Below, piece by piece: positions 1-11,457 of a DNA stretch of 64,000 bases. Positions within the stretch are counted from its first letter, which is position 1. The number at the start of each line of letters is the position of its first letter. Source of the stretch: Carex sylvatica (taxonomy: Eukaryota > Streptophyta > Magnoliopsida > Poales > Cyperaceae); assembly GCA_964058845.1 (NCBI GenBank), contig CAXKVR010000015.1:62001-126000 (forward strand). The letters run 5' to 3'. The position numbers and the translations under genes were made by a program. The notes beneath the pieces are model-generated. The model saw only the letters and a program-made list of their open reading frames with translations, searched no databases and was not told the origin of the DNA.

Positions 1-177
1 TTTTCAACGGTTGAGACATAATTTAGGTAAAAATTAAGAAGCTCATTAAACGATACTAGAGCTTTTAAGACATTTCAAAGCCTCAATTCTCTCTCAAAAA
101 AAAAGAGGACATTTGAGGGCTATTTCATTATTATATTTTTGTACAAGAGTGAAATTTATGTAGACCAGATACATGAT

Positions 178-385
178 TTTAGTTTTCTTAAGCTAGTTAA
201 TTTGATGTAATTTTAAGATTAATTTATGTGTCTGTTATTCTTATTTTTTTTTTTTCTTTTCTAGCTTTTAGATACAGGAAGAGGTTGGTACGACCCATTC
301 TGTAAGGATAAGCTTTATTTACTCTGTAATCAAACTTTTCTTTCGATACATATCTACGGGTTTCACATTAAAAAAAAATACACAT
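178..385 (+). repeat. Retroposon 3' tail, copy 1
   Basis: This stretch shares its layout and much of its sequence with 905-1096: a T-rich lead containing TTGATGTAATTT, then GGAAGAGGTTGGTA, then CTCTGTAATCAAACT, CTACGGGTTTC and an A run. Two diverged copies ending in poly(A) suggest the 3' end of a LINE or SINE family. No coding part or target duplication was found. Confidence 0.5.
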
Positions 386-904
386 TACATGCTTTACATG
401 CTACGGTGTGTTTTCCAAAAATACTTTTTCTTTGTACAAGCTTTTCAAATTAAGATTTAAAAAACAAAAAACAAAATGAACAAAACAACTGACCAGAAAG
501 ATTGATCTGATTTGAGACATACCTTTTTCGTTTTTTTTTAGCGAGAAAGATACCTTTTTCGAGCAAGTCCACGTTATTCGAGACTTGTTACCAAGATTGC
601 ATATTGCTACTGCAGGCGGCAGAAGTAGTGGCACAAGGGGCATAGTTGTATCAGCAAATGATGGAAAATATAACCTTGAGGCATGTCAGTAGAAAAATGT
701 TACCCCAACCACATCTCTTGGCAAATTGGGCCCGTAACTCAGGCACATCCTATACCGGATTGGTACCAGCAAACATGGCAGAGAAGGCAAACTTACATCC
801 ACAGCTTAACAGGGAGTTTTTTAGGCTGTCAGACTAACACTAGGAACCGGCATGCAATGGAACCTACTGTTGGAAAAATGCAGGCATTTACCTTATACAA
901 GGAC

Positions 905-1096
905 CTGCCTCTTTAAGTTTCTTTTTAAGATTAGTTTAGTTGATGTAATTTCTTTTTATTCTAGTTTTTTTTCCTTTTAAGGCTCGGGAAGAGGTTGGTA
1001 TGACCCATCCTGTTAGGATAGACTTTTTTTCTACTCTGTAATCAAACTCTTATTTCAATGCATACCTACGGGTTTCTCATCAAAAAAAAAAAATAC
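905..1096 (+). repeat. Retroposon 3' tail, copy 2
   Basis: This is the diverged partner of 178-385, with the same block order and a 12-A end. Copies of both recur in the right duplication at 52,721 and 53,448. The 500 bp between the two copies carry short open frames that I do not recognise. Confidence 0.5.
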
Positions 1097-1553
1097 TGCA
1101 GAATAGCTAGTCTAGAGGGAGATCAAAAAAGAAAAAGGAAAAAAACAAGGGCCTAGACTCCACTACTCCATTGGGAAATTATATGACCATACAGTCTTCT
1201 GGCAATGTGTTTTTCCTTTTAGCTTTTTCATGCTTTTTTTAGTTCAACTTTTTATTTCTAGTTGCTACTTTTATCTTTTAGGAACTGAGGAATAATGGTA
1301 GTGGTACCGATACTTTTATCTTTTATCAATCCAGTTTTTATTTCTTTTTTAAGTTGTTGTTTCTTTTTAAGTTGCTATTTTTATCTTTCTAACTTTGTTG
1401 GCCGGTCTATTTACATAACGTAAGACTTTTTCTATCAATGCATGCGTAAAATACTTTTAGTAAACAAAAAACTAAAAAAAACTGGTTCGAAATTTTTATT
1501 AATATTAAAAAAAATAAAAATTTTAACAATCTGCTCTCTTTTGTTGGGAATTC

Positions 1554-1603
1554 CAAATCAGCTCAAATCGGAGAAATATTATTCTCCGATTTGAGCAGAT
1601 TTG
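1554..1603. repeat. Strong hairpin (22-bp arms, 6-nt loop)
   Basis: The left arm at 1554-1575 and the right arm at 1582-1603 are reverse complements over 22 bases with a single A-A mismatch. The loop is ATATTA. The core arm is GCTCAAATCGGAGAA. It may be a small foldback element or a relic of one. Confidence 0.8.
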
Positions 1604-1724
1604 ATCTGCGCTCTTTACCCACCTGTGATCGGTTTGTTAAGTTTGATCATATTTATCTATTTTTTTTATAATTTATATTAGTTTATTTAATATTAACCAT
1701 TCAATCAAGATTTAACGGTTTTAA

Positions 1725-1920
1725 TTACACGTGACTCGCGTGACCATGTTCCGTGCCACAATTAAATATTTCGCATGACGTGTCGTGCTAAATTTTTGAA
1801 AGATGATCACATCATGCGAACGGTCACAGCACGTGACATGTGAGTCACGACACGTGATCGACAAATGTGTCGTGCCATGGTCAAAACGTACCGTGCTGTA
1901 ACGTATCTAGTCACGCTATT
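1725..1920. other. Cluster of CACGTG and GTGTCGTG-type motifs
   Basis: Three CACGTG palindromes (near 1730, 1832 and 1852) and several CGTGAC, GTCACG and GTCGTGCC words sit in under 200 bp of otherwise AT-rich DNA. A related vocabulary recurs at 9360-9500. No gene lies next to it, so I read it as repeat-derived rather than as a promoter. Confidence 0.4.
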
Positions 1921-3060
1921 GCAGATTCAGATTTATATCTGCTACTCTGTTCTTATTCGTCAGAGAACAAATTTATACTATAAATTATCAGTAATTTGTA
2001 TCTACTCTTATTGAAATCCTAGATCTGTCCATATTCACACGTATACGTTGATATTAGTTTTGATGACCTCTTGTAATTATATACATATATAAAAGAAAAC
2101 CAATAGATTTATTACGCATGTAGCATCACATTAGTTTTAAACAATACGTAGTAAAACCTACACATTTAATGTTTTTTTTAAAGAAACAATTGAGGTTAAG
2201 CCCCTATTTATATTAATCTCGATTAGGTTCTCAAATTGGAAATCTTGTGTTGTGTAGAAGAATAAATGCCAAAAGAAAGGAAAACAAGGAGGAGATCCTA
2301 TATACGAGGTGCTAAGCGGGTGAGGGTTGGGTGTTAAAGAAAATAAAATACAAAGCTGCTGTGCTATCCTATACATCTAATTTAGGTAGTAGAAATTATG
2401 AAGATCATTAAATGACGTTGACTAGAGCTTTTGAGACATTTCACAGCCTATGGCTATGTGATTCATTATTATAATTTTGTACAAGAGTACAATTTATACA
2501 GACTAGCTAGATGCATACTTCACATGCTACGGCGTGTTTGTAGACTAGATACATATTACATGCTACAGTCAATGTGCTTTTCAAAAAATACTTTTTCTTT
2601 GTACAAGTTTTTTAAATTGAGATAGAAAAAAATAAAAATAAAGGTAACAACAAGAAAACTAAGAAAGAGAAAAATTGATCAGATTTGAGGTATACCTAAA
2701 CCTTTTTAGTGCAAGTCCACGTTATTCGAAATTTGTTGACAAGACTACACATAGATGCTGTAAAATAGCTAGTCTAGACATAATATAATATAAGGACTAA
2801 GGAGACAATTAAAGAGACAATTATTAATGTATGCTACCGAATAGCTACCGCATGAAGCTCATGGTTTGCACTGCAAATCTCTTCATCATCGTTGCATAAT
2901 ATAAATATTCAACAATTTGTTTTTATATAATCTACTATTTGACGTTCTTGAACTTTCATGGTATATATTTAAAATTTAAATTTAAAGCACTCAAAATTTC
3001 TATTTCCAGATATTTGTTTGTAATCTTCTTTTTGACTGACAAATATATAATTACCTTTAA

Positions 3061-3749
3061 GGGAGAATTTTATATATAATTATCATTCAAATTTTCGTAA
3101 TTATATATTTATCATCTAAAAATCTAATAACTCACATATTAATTTATCCAATATAACTTTAGTATATATCAAATATACCCAAAACTCATATTAATTATGT
3201 TTAATTTTCTTAAAACTGTAATTAATCAAAGATTAACTTAGCATCATCTCTTTCTTTTCTTAGAACTGTTCTCCTTTATATCTAATATAAAAAGATTAAA
3301 AATAGATATTTCAAACTGAGCCAGTAACAAAACACAGATTTTCAAACTCAGTTACTACTTTGATAACGGGTTGTGATATCAGCATCAAATTCAGCTAGAA
3401 AAGTTGAAGTTGTTACCTTGATTTTAGACAATCAAACTGGTGTTGGAATTCTTATATCGAGTCTGCTACCCTCTTTTCATCGAGTTTAAGCGGGAGAGAC
3501 GAGATGAGGAGAAAATTTAAGCGAAAATGAAAAGTTATGTCAAAAAAAATGAAAGAAAATCAGTACGTAAAAGAGGAAGGGGGCAGAGAAGGAGAAGAGA
3601 CTAAATGACTTATTAATTATATTTTATATAATCTTAAATTTTATTAATCTCATTTTTTTTATTAATTGGATAAATATGTGAGTTATTAGATTTTTAAATG
3701 AAAAATATGTAATTATAAAAATTTAGACGATAAATACGTAAATTCTCCC
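3061..3749. mobile_element. Tourist-like MITE with long terminal inverted repeats
   Basis: The ends are GGGAGAATTT and AAATTCTCCC. About 90 bp at each end are inverted copies, including the shared word AAAAATCTAATAACTCACAT. TAA flanks both sides (3058-3060 and 3750-3752), fitting the 3-bp target duplication of PIF/Harbinger-type MITEs. There is no transposase frame, so the element is non-autonomous. Confidence 0.75.
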
Positions 3750-4785
3750 TAACTTTAATTACCCGATTTTAGATGGTCCAGCTTTCAATCATGTTTGGAT
3801 ATCAAGTCATTTCATATCAGATCGAGTCAACTTTGAATCTTTAATTAAGTGGTCTCAAATTAAGTCGACTCATATTGCATTAAATAAATTTGACTTTTAA
3901 AACTTGTGAGTCCAATTTGAATTAATTAATTGGATTGGATAAATCCTTCGGATCGGATAAATTTTTTGCTGCTTCTAATAGCCACAAATCCATTTTGTTA
4001 GCTCTGATCACAAAGATAAATCCATAGAACCAACTTTGCACGAGATCTGAATTTTGTGATATCAAATGGCTGTACACATAGTATTACAACTTATTTACGT
4101 GGTATTATAATCAAATTTAGAGTCAAAAACGCTAATATCAAATCTGTATTCTGCTTTCTATGACCGCATTTGAATACGAATACAAATGCAGATAGTAAAT
4201 AGGTGACAAAATATTTAAAAACTATTTTGAATAAATATATATATATTAAGCGGACAATTTACGAATACAAATTTAAATACAAATATGAAAATAATTGTTA
4301 GATAATAAAGTCATATAAAATTGAAGATACAAATACTAATTAAAAATATTAAGAAAAATAAATTAAAAAATAGAAAAGAGTAAAATGAAGGTGTCCGTAA
4401 ATATGGGAATGGAGGAGAGGAAACAAGAGGTAAAGAAATAAAAAAGAAGAAGAGCGAAATAGTGAAAGGAAAGGTGAATTTGATCCGGATCGGAGTATAA
4501 GTCCCACAAGTAAAAAGAAAAGTGATTTCAGATATTTATATATAATTCAAATAAGAAATATTTCTAAAGAGAAAGCATATTTGAGATGGATTTTCGATCC
4601 GTTCACTAATTATCAAATTTATTCGATCCGTTTACACCAAAATGACGATCTCAGCCAAGGCAAAATCAGACACACACACAAATAACAGGGGAAGAAGAAA
4701 CAATAAAATTCCAGAAGATTTGCTACACCAAATTGCGGGATTAGGTGTGACGAGCGTGTGCCACCCAACGGGGCAACGAATTCGC

Positions 4786-4915
4786 ATCCTCTGAGATATC
4801 TCAAATAATACTGGCCTCCTACGTCACCTCCAAATAGGCGCCGCCGCGCCGGATGTCAGTCATGCAAAATATGAGATATCTCGGAGGACTCAAAATATGA
4901 GATATCTCAGAGGAT
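4786..4915. repeat. Inverted repeat built on GAGATATCTC
   Basis: The 18-bp arms at 4786-4803 and 4898-4915 are perfect reverse complements, ATCCTCTGAGATATCTCA on the left. A third GAGATATCTC sits at 4873. Between them is a short GC-rich stretch (GGCGCCGCCGCGCCGG) that is unusual for the region. Confidence 0.7.
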
Positions 4916-5646
4916 ACGCACTCACGGGCAACGGAACAGATTACAGATAGAAGTCAGAGTAGGAATTGTTTTTAGAAACCATAAATAAAAAAATAAATTT
5001 TATTAAATTAACATAATTACTTTGTTTTTTTTTGAAATTATAAGAACCGAGATGTCACTGTATACAAAAAGAAGATGATACCAATGTTGTAGCCAATCCT
5101 CCTAGGATGCTAAGTATATACTTGTCTGCTCTTCCTCCTTTAGAGGTCCTTATGTGCTAGTGTCAGTGTGGTACCAAGCTGCACCTTCTCTCGATATTTT
5201 GGGTTGCTGATATTACTACGACCTAACCTTACACCTAATCGAGGGAAAACTCTACCTAATTTTTCTCCAATATTTAAACCCTAAGCCCTAAACGGCTACT
5301 AAGAATTGCTTCCATCTTGGTGTCTGCTTAATTTATTTGATGTATTAAATTTCATGTTCGATCTAACCTTAGTAATATATAGTATATTTAAATTGAAATA
5401 TTACATCATGTATTTTCCCTTGTGAAATTAAATTTGGCAGCATTTTTGTGTCTCAACTGTTCCATTAAGTACTTTTTAATAAACAAAGATAAAAATCTAG
5501 AGAAAAGAGAGAAACAATGAGACCTTGAGTTGTTCATGTACAGGAATTGAGGTCTCTTTTAAACCATCTCTGACAGTAACTCTTTTTCATCTAAAAAAAA
5601 AAAAAGACAGTAACTCTTTTGCTGCTAACTTTTCCAGTCTCTCTGA

Positions 5647-5700
5647 TTTTTTTTTTTTTTTTTTGAGAATAAGCCCTTAGGCAAAGTCTCTCTGTCCTCC
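5647..5700 (-). repeat. LINE-type 3' tail relic (reverse orientation)
   Basis: Eighteen T at 5647-5664 are followed by a segment whose reverse complement reads TTTGCCTAAGGGC before the A run. The same words end the plus-strand retroposon at 10,440-10,471, so both probably come from one family. The body is missing here. Confidence 0.5.
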
Positions 5701-5703
5701 ATT

Positions 5704-6243
5704 AGGGCTGCACAAAAAGCTCGCGGCTCGTGGCTCGCCTCTAGCTTGCTCGCTAACAGCTCGTTCGGTAGTGAACCGAGCTGTTAACGAGCCAGCTCGG
5801 CTCAGGCTCAGGCCAAAATAAATGAGTTGAGCCAGGGGTCAGCTCGGACCGGACCAACTCGGCTCGTTAAGCTACTGTAGATTTAGGGTTTAGCCTCGTA
5901 ATTTTAAGTCCAGTCCCATTTTCAAAGGCACAATTATGCAAAATTGATGTATTTTTGGTCTGGGAAAAAAGGATATGAGTTTCAGTTGCTTGAAAATGTG
6001 CCTGCAGAACGATTTCTTAAATTTTTTGAATGAGTTTTCTTATTTTTATATTTTTGAATTTGTATAATAGCAGCCCAATAAAGTACAGCGAGCCAACTCG
6101 TCAGCTCGCGAGCTAGCTCAGGCTGGCTTTTTACGAGCGAGTCAGGAATTTTTGGCTCAGATGATCTAGGTCCAGCTCAGACCAAAATAAACTAGCCGAG
6201 CTAAGACTCAGCTTGACCCAAGCCAGCTCGTTTACACCCCTAG
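5704..6243. mobile_element. Non-autonomous hAT-like element
   Basis: CCTCCATT flanks both sides (5696-5703 and 6244-6251), an 8-bp target duplication as expected for hAT elements. The ends are AGGGCTGCAC and TACACCCCTAG, which are imperfect inverted repeats. Subterminal GCTCG/CGAGC-rich tracts occupy about 170 bp at each end around an AT-rich centre. The length is 540 bp with no transposase. Confidence 0.8.
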
Positions 6244-6584
6244 CCTCCATTCTTTGGTCTAGCTTGTACTTAATTTGGTATAGACTTAGGTAATCTAGCT
6301 ATTATATATATAGCATAGCGTGTCATCCATTTCATCTTCTGTGGCGCACATGTATAAATCTCTAGGTGCAGTCGCCGCATTCTGACAAGCTTAAAAGCTT
6401 AATAGATACTAGAAAGCCCTTAAAATTTTCAAATTATAATCTATGTGCCTGCTTTAATCCTTGTTGGTAATTTGTAAAGAATAATTGTCTATATGACAAA
6501 TAAGTATACAAGTATTTTTATAAAGAATAATTGTCTATATGCCCATTGGACTCAAATTTGAGTCTGAAGAGTTCATCTACCGTC

Positions 6585-6715
6585 TGATCTGTGCGCATCG
6601 CATAAAGATTTGTTTGTGTTGTTTCAATATACTAATCTAGTGTGCACACTGCATTAAGATATGTGCACGTCACTTTAAGATCCGTGCTTGCTCGCTTTAG
6701 GATTCGTACTCATCT
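6585..6715. repeat. Degenerate tandem repeat of about 22 bp
   Basis: Units such as GCACACTGCATTAAGATATG, GCACGTCACTTTAAGATCCG and GCTTGCTCGCTTTAGGATTC follow one another, with a weaker unit upstream at 6588. Just upstream, TAAAGAATAATTGTCTATAT occurs twice, near 6475 and 6525. Confidence 0.5.
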
Positions 6716-7199
6716 GGCACACATTTATGCTTTAGTAAAGGAACCCTTTGTGATTCAAATTTAAGTCTGATGGATATATTATGCTTTAAATTAAGGGTAA
6801 AATAGGTATTTTATAAAATTAGAATGAGTTTTAATATAAGAGACAATAAAATGAGTAAATTTGTGAGTTTCTGAAGTTTAGAAGGGAAAATATGTAATTT
6901 TAAAATTTAGAGGAGAGAATACGTAATTTTGAAGTTTTTGAGGGGTATACATGAAATTCCCCCTATTACATAAACAATATATTTGTGCTGGGCTTAGCTA
7001 GATTTTTAAAATTAATCATGATATAAATCAGCACGTTATCGATATTTTTTAAATAAAACAACAATAAATTGTTCCCAACTTGTGATGGGAATACAGTGCA
7101 CGGAGCAACTGACTGTAGTAGACTAAAGATCAATAAAAAGCTAGACTGTCGGACTGATTATACCCAGCATCATGGCAAGAGCAAGCCCTCCTTCTTCTT

Positions 7200-8445
7200 C
7201 TTTTTTTTTTTTTTTGATAAAAGACAAAAATATCCGTTTTATTTGAAACTGAAGGTTAATTTACAAGCAAGTTTTCTTCATTTGAACAATTAATGATCTA
7301 TAACAGAAAGTAAGATAGCACAAAACACAAACACTCTACATTTAATCAACTACCAAAACACTGCAATAGTAAAACTACGAGTTAGTACTAAGCCACGCAA
7401 AGTAGGGTTAGGAGGTTTAACAGATTCAAATATTGGATCTTGACAAAATTTGGTTTGAAAATCCATTTCTTCATTCAGCTGGCAACCCAGCTACACGTCC
7501 ATCTTCTAGAATTCCACCTACATATTCTAAGAGTCCAACTGAGCTGTTGACTGGGTCAACTACTACACTGTCCTCATCCTGATACATCATTGTCAGTTGG
7601 GTCCACATGCGGAGGGGTATAGCATTGATGTCAGTAGGGAGCCAAGCAGTAGCCACTTCTTTGATTCTTTTATCCATATGTCATGTCCAATATTCAAAAA
7701 CAGAAATAATCAATAATATAATTGATCTAATTGTTTTGGTGAAATCGGATTGGAAGCAACGTTCATTTCTATACTTCCATATGGTATAACATACATCACT
7801 TAAAATAACTAAGAATCATTTTTGTTCCACTAGACTGAGTTGAGTTGAAAAATCAAAGATATCAGTGAGTGTTGACCATGTATCAAAGAATTCTTGTATT
7901 CGGCCTAACTAAAACCATATTTTTTGCGCTTGTTGACAATAGAGAAAGAGGTGGTTTTGATCCTCAATATCAATATAGAAGTGACATTGTAAGCTATCAT
8001 ACCACTTTCTTCGAGATATATTTTGTTTAGTTAAAATTATGTTATGTAAAAGAAGCCAAAGAAATATTCGAATTTTGGGAGGTATAGGCAGTTCCCAAAC
8101 TACAGCAAAGTGATTGGTATTTATACTCCTAAAATTTAATATCTTATAAATTGAACTAACAGTAAACAAACCTGAGGGGTCCCATCTCCATGCAATTCTA
8201 TCTGTATTATATGTAAAACTAGAGGAACTAATTAGTTGTAAAATTTCATTCCATTCCAAAAAATTCTAGAAAGGAATCTCCTAAAATGCACTACTGACTC
8301 TTGTGAGAGAATGACTTCAACAATTGAAATTTTTTTAGTTGAACAAATATGGTATAATTGTGGGTACTGAGTTGTAAGGCATTCCAAAACTCAGGATATT
8401 TTCGATATTTTATTTTAAGTGCTTGATTCATTTAAGCTCCGATCA
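7200..8445 (-). pseudogene. 5'-truncated LINE reverse-transcriptase C-terminal relic
   Basis: Read on the minus strand, 8259-7909 encodes 116 aa with the zinc-binding region that follows reverse transcriptase in plant LINEs: PPKIRIFLWLLLHNIILTK, then an H/C-rich end (NHLFLYCQQAQKIW). The frame meets a TAG just after IWF, resumes, and meets a second stop. A last open block, 7677-7471, holds the C-terminus. A run of T at 7201-7216 is the poly(A) tail. Upstream of 8259, degraded coding can be followed to about 8445. The endonuclease and most of the RT are absent, so the copy is dead. An identical copy lies at 59,743-60,988. Confidence 0.8.
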
Positions 8446-9208
8446 TCAATTTATGAATATAATATATTGACATGTGACTCATACAATATAATTATATATT
8501 TACGAATATAATTTGTATAATGTGATTCATACATTAGTTAAAAATACAACCCCAAAACAAGTTGCGGCACGCCAATCTGTAAAAACGCTGACTTACGTTG
8601 TCTATACAAGGAGGGATCAATGCACTGCAATTTGTGAGTTGTGACAATTAAACCAAGTTAAAAATTGAAAATTAATAGTGGGATAAAAAATTGATTTAAA
8701 AAAAACTAGTGAGATAAAAAAAAACTAATCTATTCTCAAGTAAGAAGAGCTGTTGAAGAGCTGTCAGGTCGTACGGGTAGGGGTCAACCATCTCACATTT
8801 CTACAGTTAAAAAAACAACATGATAATTTCAGGTAGATTTGGGTTGTGTGATCAAAATCGTACGGTTTGTATTAGTTTTGATAAGCTAGTCATGCATTCG
8901 TTAGTCGGAAAGCCCTTCGTTCAGACTTTATCAAGACCATAGATATAAATCAGACGGCCTATTTAAATTTGCCTGAAGATCTGGCGTTTAACCGGGGATG
9001 ATCGAGCGTGGGCATAGAACTAGGCCTTTGGGCCTTGGGCGATTTTGTATGGAAAATGGGCTTAGAAGTAGACTTTTGGGCCTAATTCGTATTGTTCTTG
9101 CGGCCCATTGTTTTTTTTTGTCAATTGAGCGATTTTGTTGCTATATATGGTTGCTATATATTTTTATCCCTTTTGTCTTAAGACGCCACTAATCAAAATT
9201 TGATTAAA

Positions 9209-9337
9209 GAAACCACAAATTTAGTACAGTAGTACGAGTGTTAATTTTTTATGCAGAGGTCACAAGTTCAATTCTCGAAAAAAGAATCTGAAAGATACTG
9301 GAGTATACTGAAATCTTATAATAATAAAAAAAAAAGA
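9209..9337 (+). mobile_element. tRNA-derived SINE with 18-bp target duplication
   Basis: An 18-bp direct repeat, AATCAAAATTTGATTAAA at 9191-9208 and the same with one mismatch at 9338-9355, brackets the element. Inside are a box-A-like AGTACAGTAGTACGAG, a box-B-like GGTCACAAGTTCAATTC and an A-rich tail. The layout fits a pol III SINE moved by LINE machinery. Confidence 0.75.
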
Positions 9338-9865
9338 AATCAAAATTTGGTTAAACTTAGAATATGACATATGTGTCATGTTGTGCACTGTTCCATAACA
9401 TGGCTCATGTGTCATGCCGACTGAACACGACCCATGGCATTTGACATGCCAGAAGTTGTGAAGACATTATGTCGTGTTTGGCTCATGTGTCGTATTAAGA
9501 CAATGCTATTAACGTCATTTGACTTGTTGTGCACTAAATTGTGAGATTTTCGAAATAAAAGTTCGACATGTCTTATCTTCATTTCATTATTAAGCACGTT
9601 GGGTGTCCGATCCGCCAATGGCTACAATTGAAAGATGAGATTTCGGATTTAATCTCAAACATTCAATTACATAATATATCTTCTTTTGATTAAATGTATC
9701 TGAATAATGTGTAGAAGTCTAAATTTAACTAAAAACATACTCGTCACACGTACCACCACACGATGCATTACAATTACAATTAAATAAATTCTGAAATTTA
9801 GTGATATAATTTGTTTCCATATTTCATTCATTCCTTATTTCTCCCTTTCCAATTTAGAGATATAA

Positions 9866-10081
<216 letters not shown>

Positions 10082-10309
10082 TAAAAGTTTTATTTTGTTT
10101 TATAACCCCATTTCTGTGCTTTGTTGTAACTTTTTTTTGGTTCTCCCTGCTATTTTGTGTACATATAGGGGAGGTTCTGGCCTTCTGGGTATTTCTCTGT
10201 CGCTACTAGGTTACTGGTTTTTTCTTTTATGTTTCTCACGTCTACCATTAGACTGTAACAGGGAGCTGTGATGTTTTGTATTCTCTATATGCATGGTTCC
10301 TTCCATTTT

Positions 10310-10471
10310 AGATAGCTGTAGCCTGTGGGGTTTGTAATGGATGAATCTTTTGCACTTTAGGTTGCCAGAATCGAGCTGGTGTAAACAAGCTGAACTAACA
10401 GCTCACGTGATCTATGGTACACAATGGTATTAATGAAGTTGCCTAAGGGCCATTTGCCAAAAAAAAAAAAG
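10310..10471 (+). repeat. Poly(A)-ended retroposon tail
   Basis: The segment ends GTTGCCTAAGGGCCATTT, then GCC and a run of A at 10,460-10,471. Its end resembles the reverse-strand tail at 5647-5700 and the plus-strand end near 29,375-29,410. No body or target duplication was identified. Confidence 0.45.
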
Positions 10472-10992
10472 TTCTATTTCATTTTATTTCTGATTTTTTT
10501 TTTTAATTTTCTCATCTATATTTTTTTTCCTAATTTCATTAAATATATTTTTACAGTAACTGTGTCGTTGACTTAATACTTCACATGCACAGTGTCGGTG
10601 TTTTTCGAAGTTTTGGTTGAATGTATTTTTATGAATAAATTAATAAAAAATTTATACGCCCTGCACTCCCAAAATCCTTTACATAAATTCATATATATAT
10701 ATATGATTGTACTAAACAACTCAAAATCATATTTTGCAAAATATAACATAAAGAAGAAGAACTAATTATTAGTTAAACTACTTCACTCAACCAATCTGAA
10801 TAATGTGAAACACAAAATTCTATCCCCAAATTTATTTATTTTTCTTAAATGAGTATTCTTAGCACATATTAAAGTATTAGAAAAAACAAAGAGATCGAAG
10901 ATCAAAATTTTGAAAAATACATTTACATATATAATTTTGTAGCAATTGAATATTTGATTTTTCTTTCACAGATACAAGGGATTCATATCACC

Positions 10993-11090
10993 TAAGGTAA
11001 CAAAATATTTCTATTTGGATGTGGACCGTCCAAACAGATTCCGCATGTCTATTAAAGCAGCCCATGCATTTATGGATTCGATAGATGTAT
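10993..11090. repeat. MITE-end relic related to 26,376-26,536
   Basis: CTAAGGTAACAAAATATTTC followed by GGACCGTCCAAACAGATTCC resembles the reverse complement of the right end of the element at 26,376-26,536. No second end was found here. Confidence 0.35.
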
Positions 11091-11457
11091 AATACAGATA
11101 CTACTATGATGTCTTCAATTTACACTAAGTCAATGCTATTTCTTACTATTATACTAATTGACTATTTATATATAATTTAGATTTATAATCAATTTATTTT
11201 AATATATTAAAAAATATTCTTGTGTAATTATTCCTTTCATTTGTCTATTTTTAATAAAAATATATCATTTTTATGAGATTTTTTTTCCTCTTATAATATA
11301 CTCCCGTTGCAACGCACGGTCATGATACTAGTAACTTGTTATGGGTCATGTCAACCATCAACGGTCCAGCATGTATACTATCAATATAATTGTTTATTTG
11401 TGGTAATCATTAAATATTGAGTTAATTAAAAACAGTAAAATTGAAAATCATGAAAAA

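Noticed and set aside
646..916. Overlapping plus-strand frames of 63 and 77 codons (repeated at 53,189-53,459)
   Set aside because: They overlap each other in different frames between two retroposon tails, with no known motif.
5030..5280. Reverse-strand retroposon ending in poly(A) at about 5,030
   Set aside because: An A run is present on the minus strand, but I found no related copy, internal promoter or target duplication.
6780..6965. Second Tourist-like MITE similar to 3061-3749
   Set aside because: The right part (TACGTAATTTT, then AAATTCCCCCT) is similar in style, but no matching left end or target duplication was found.
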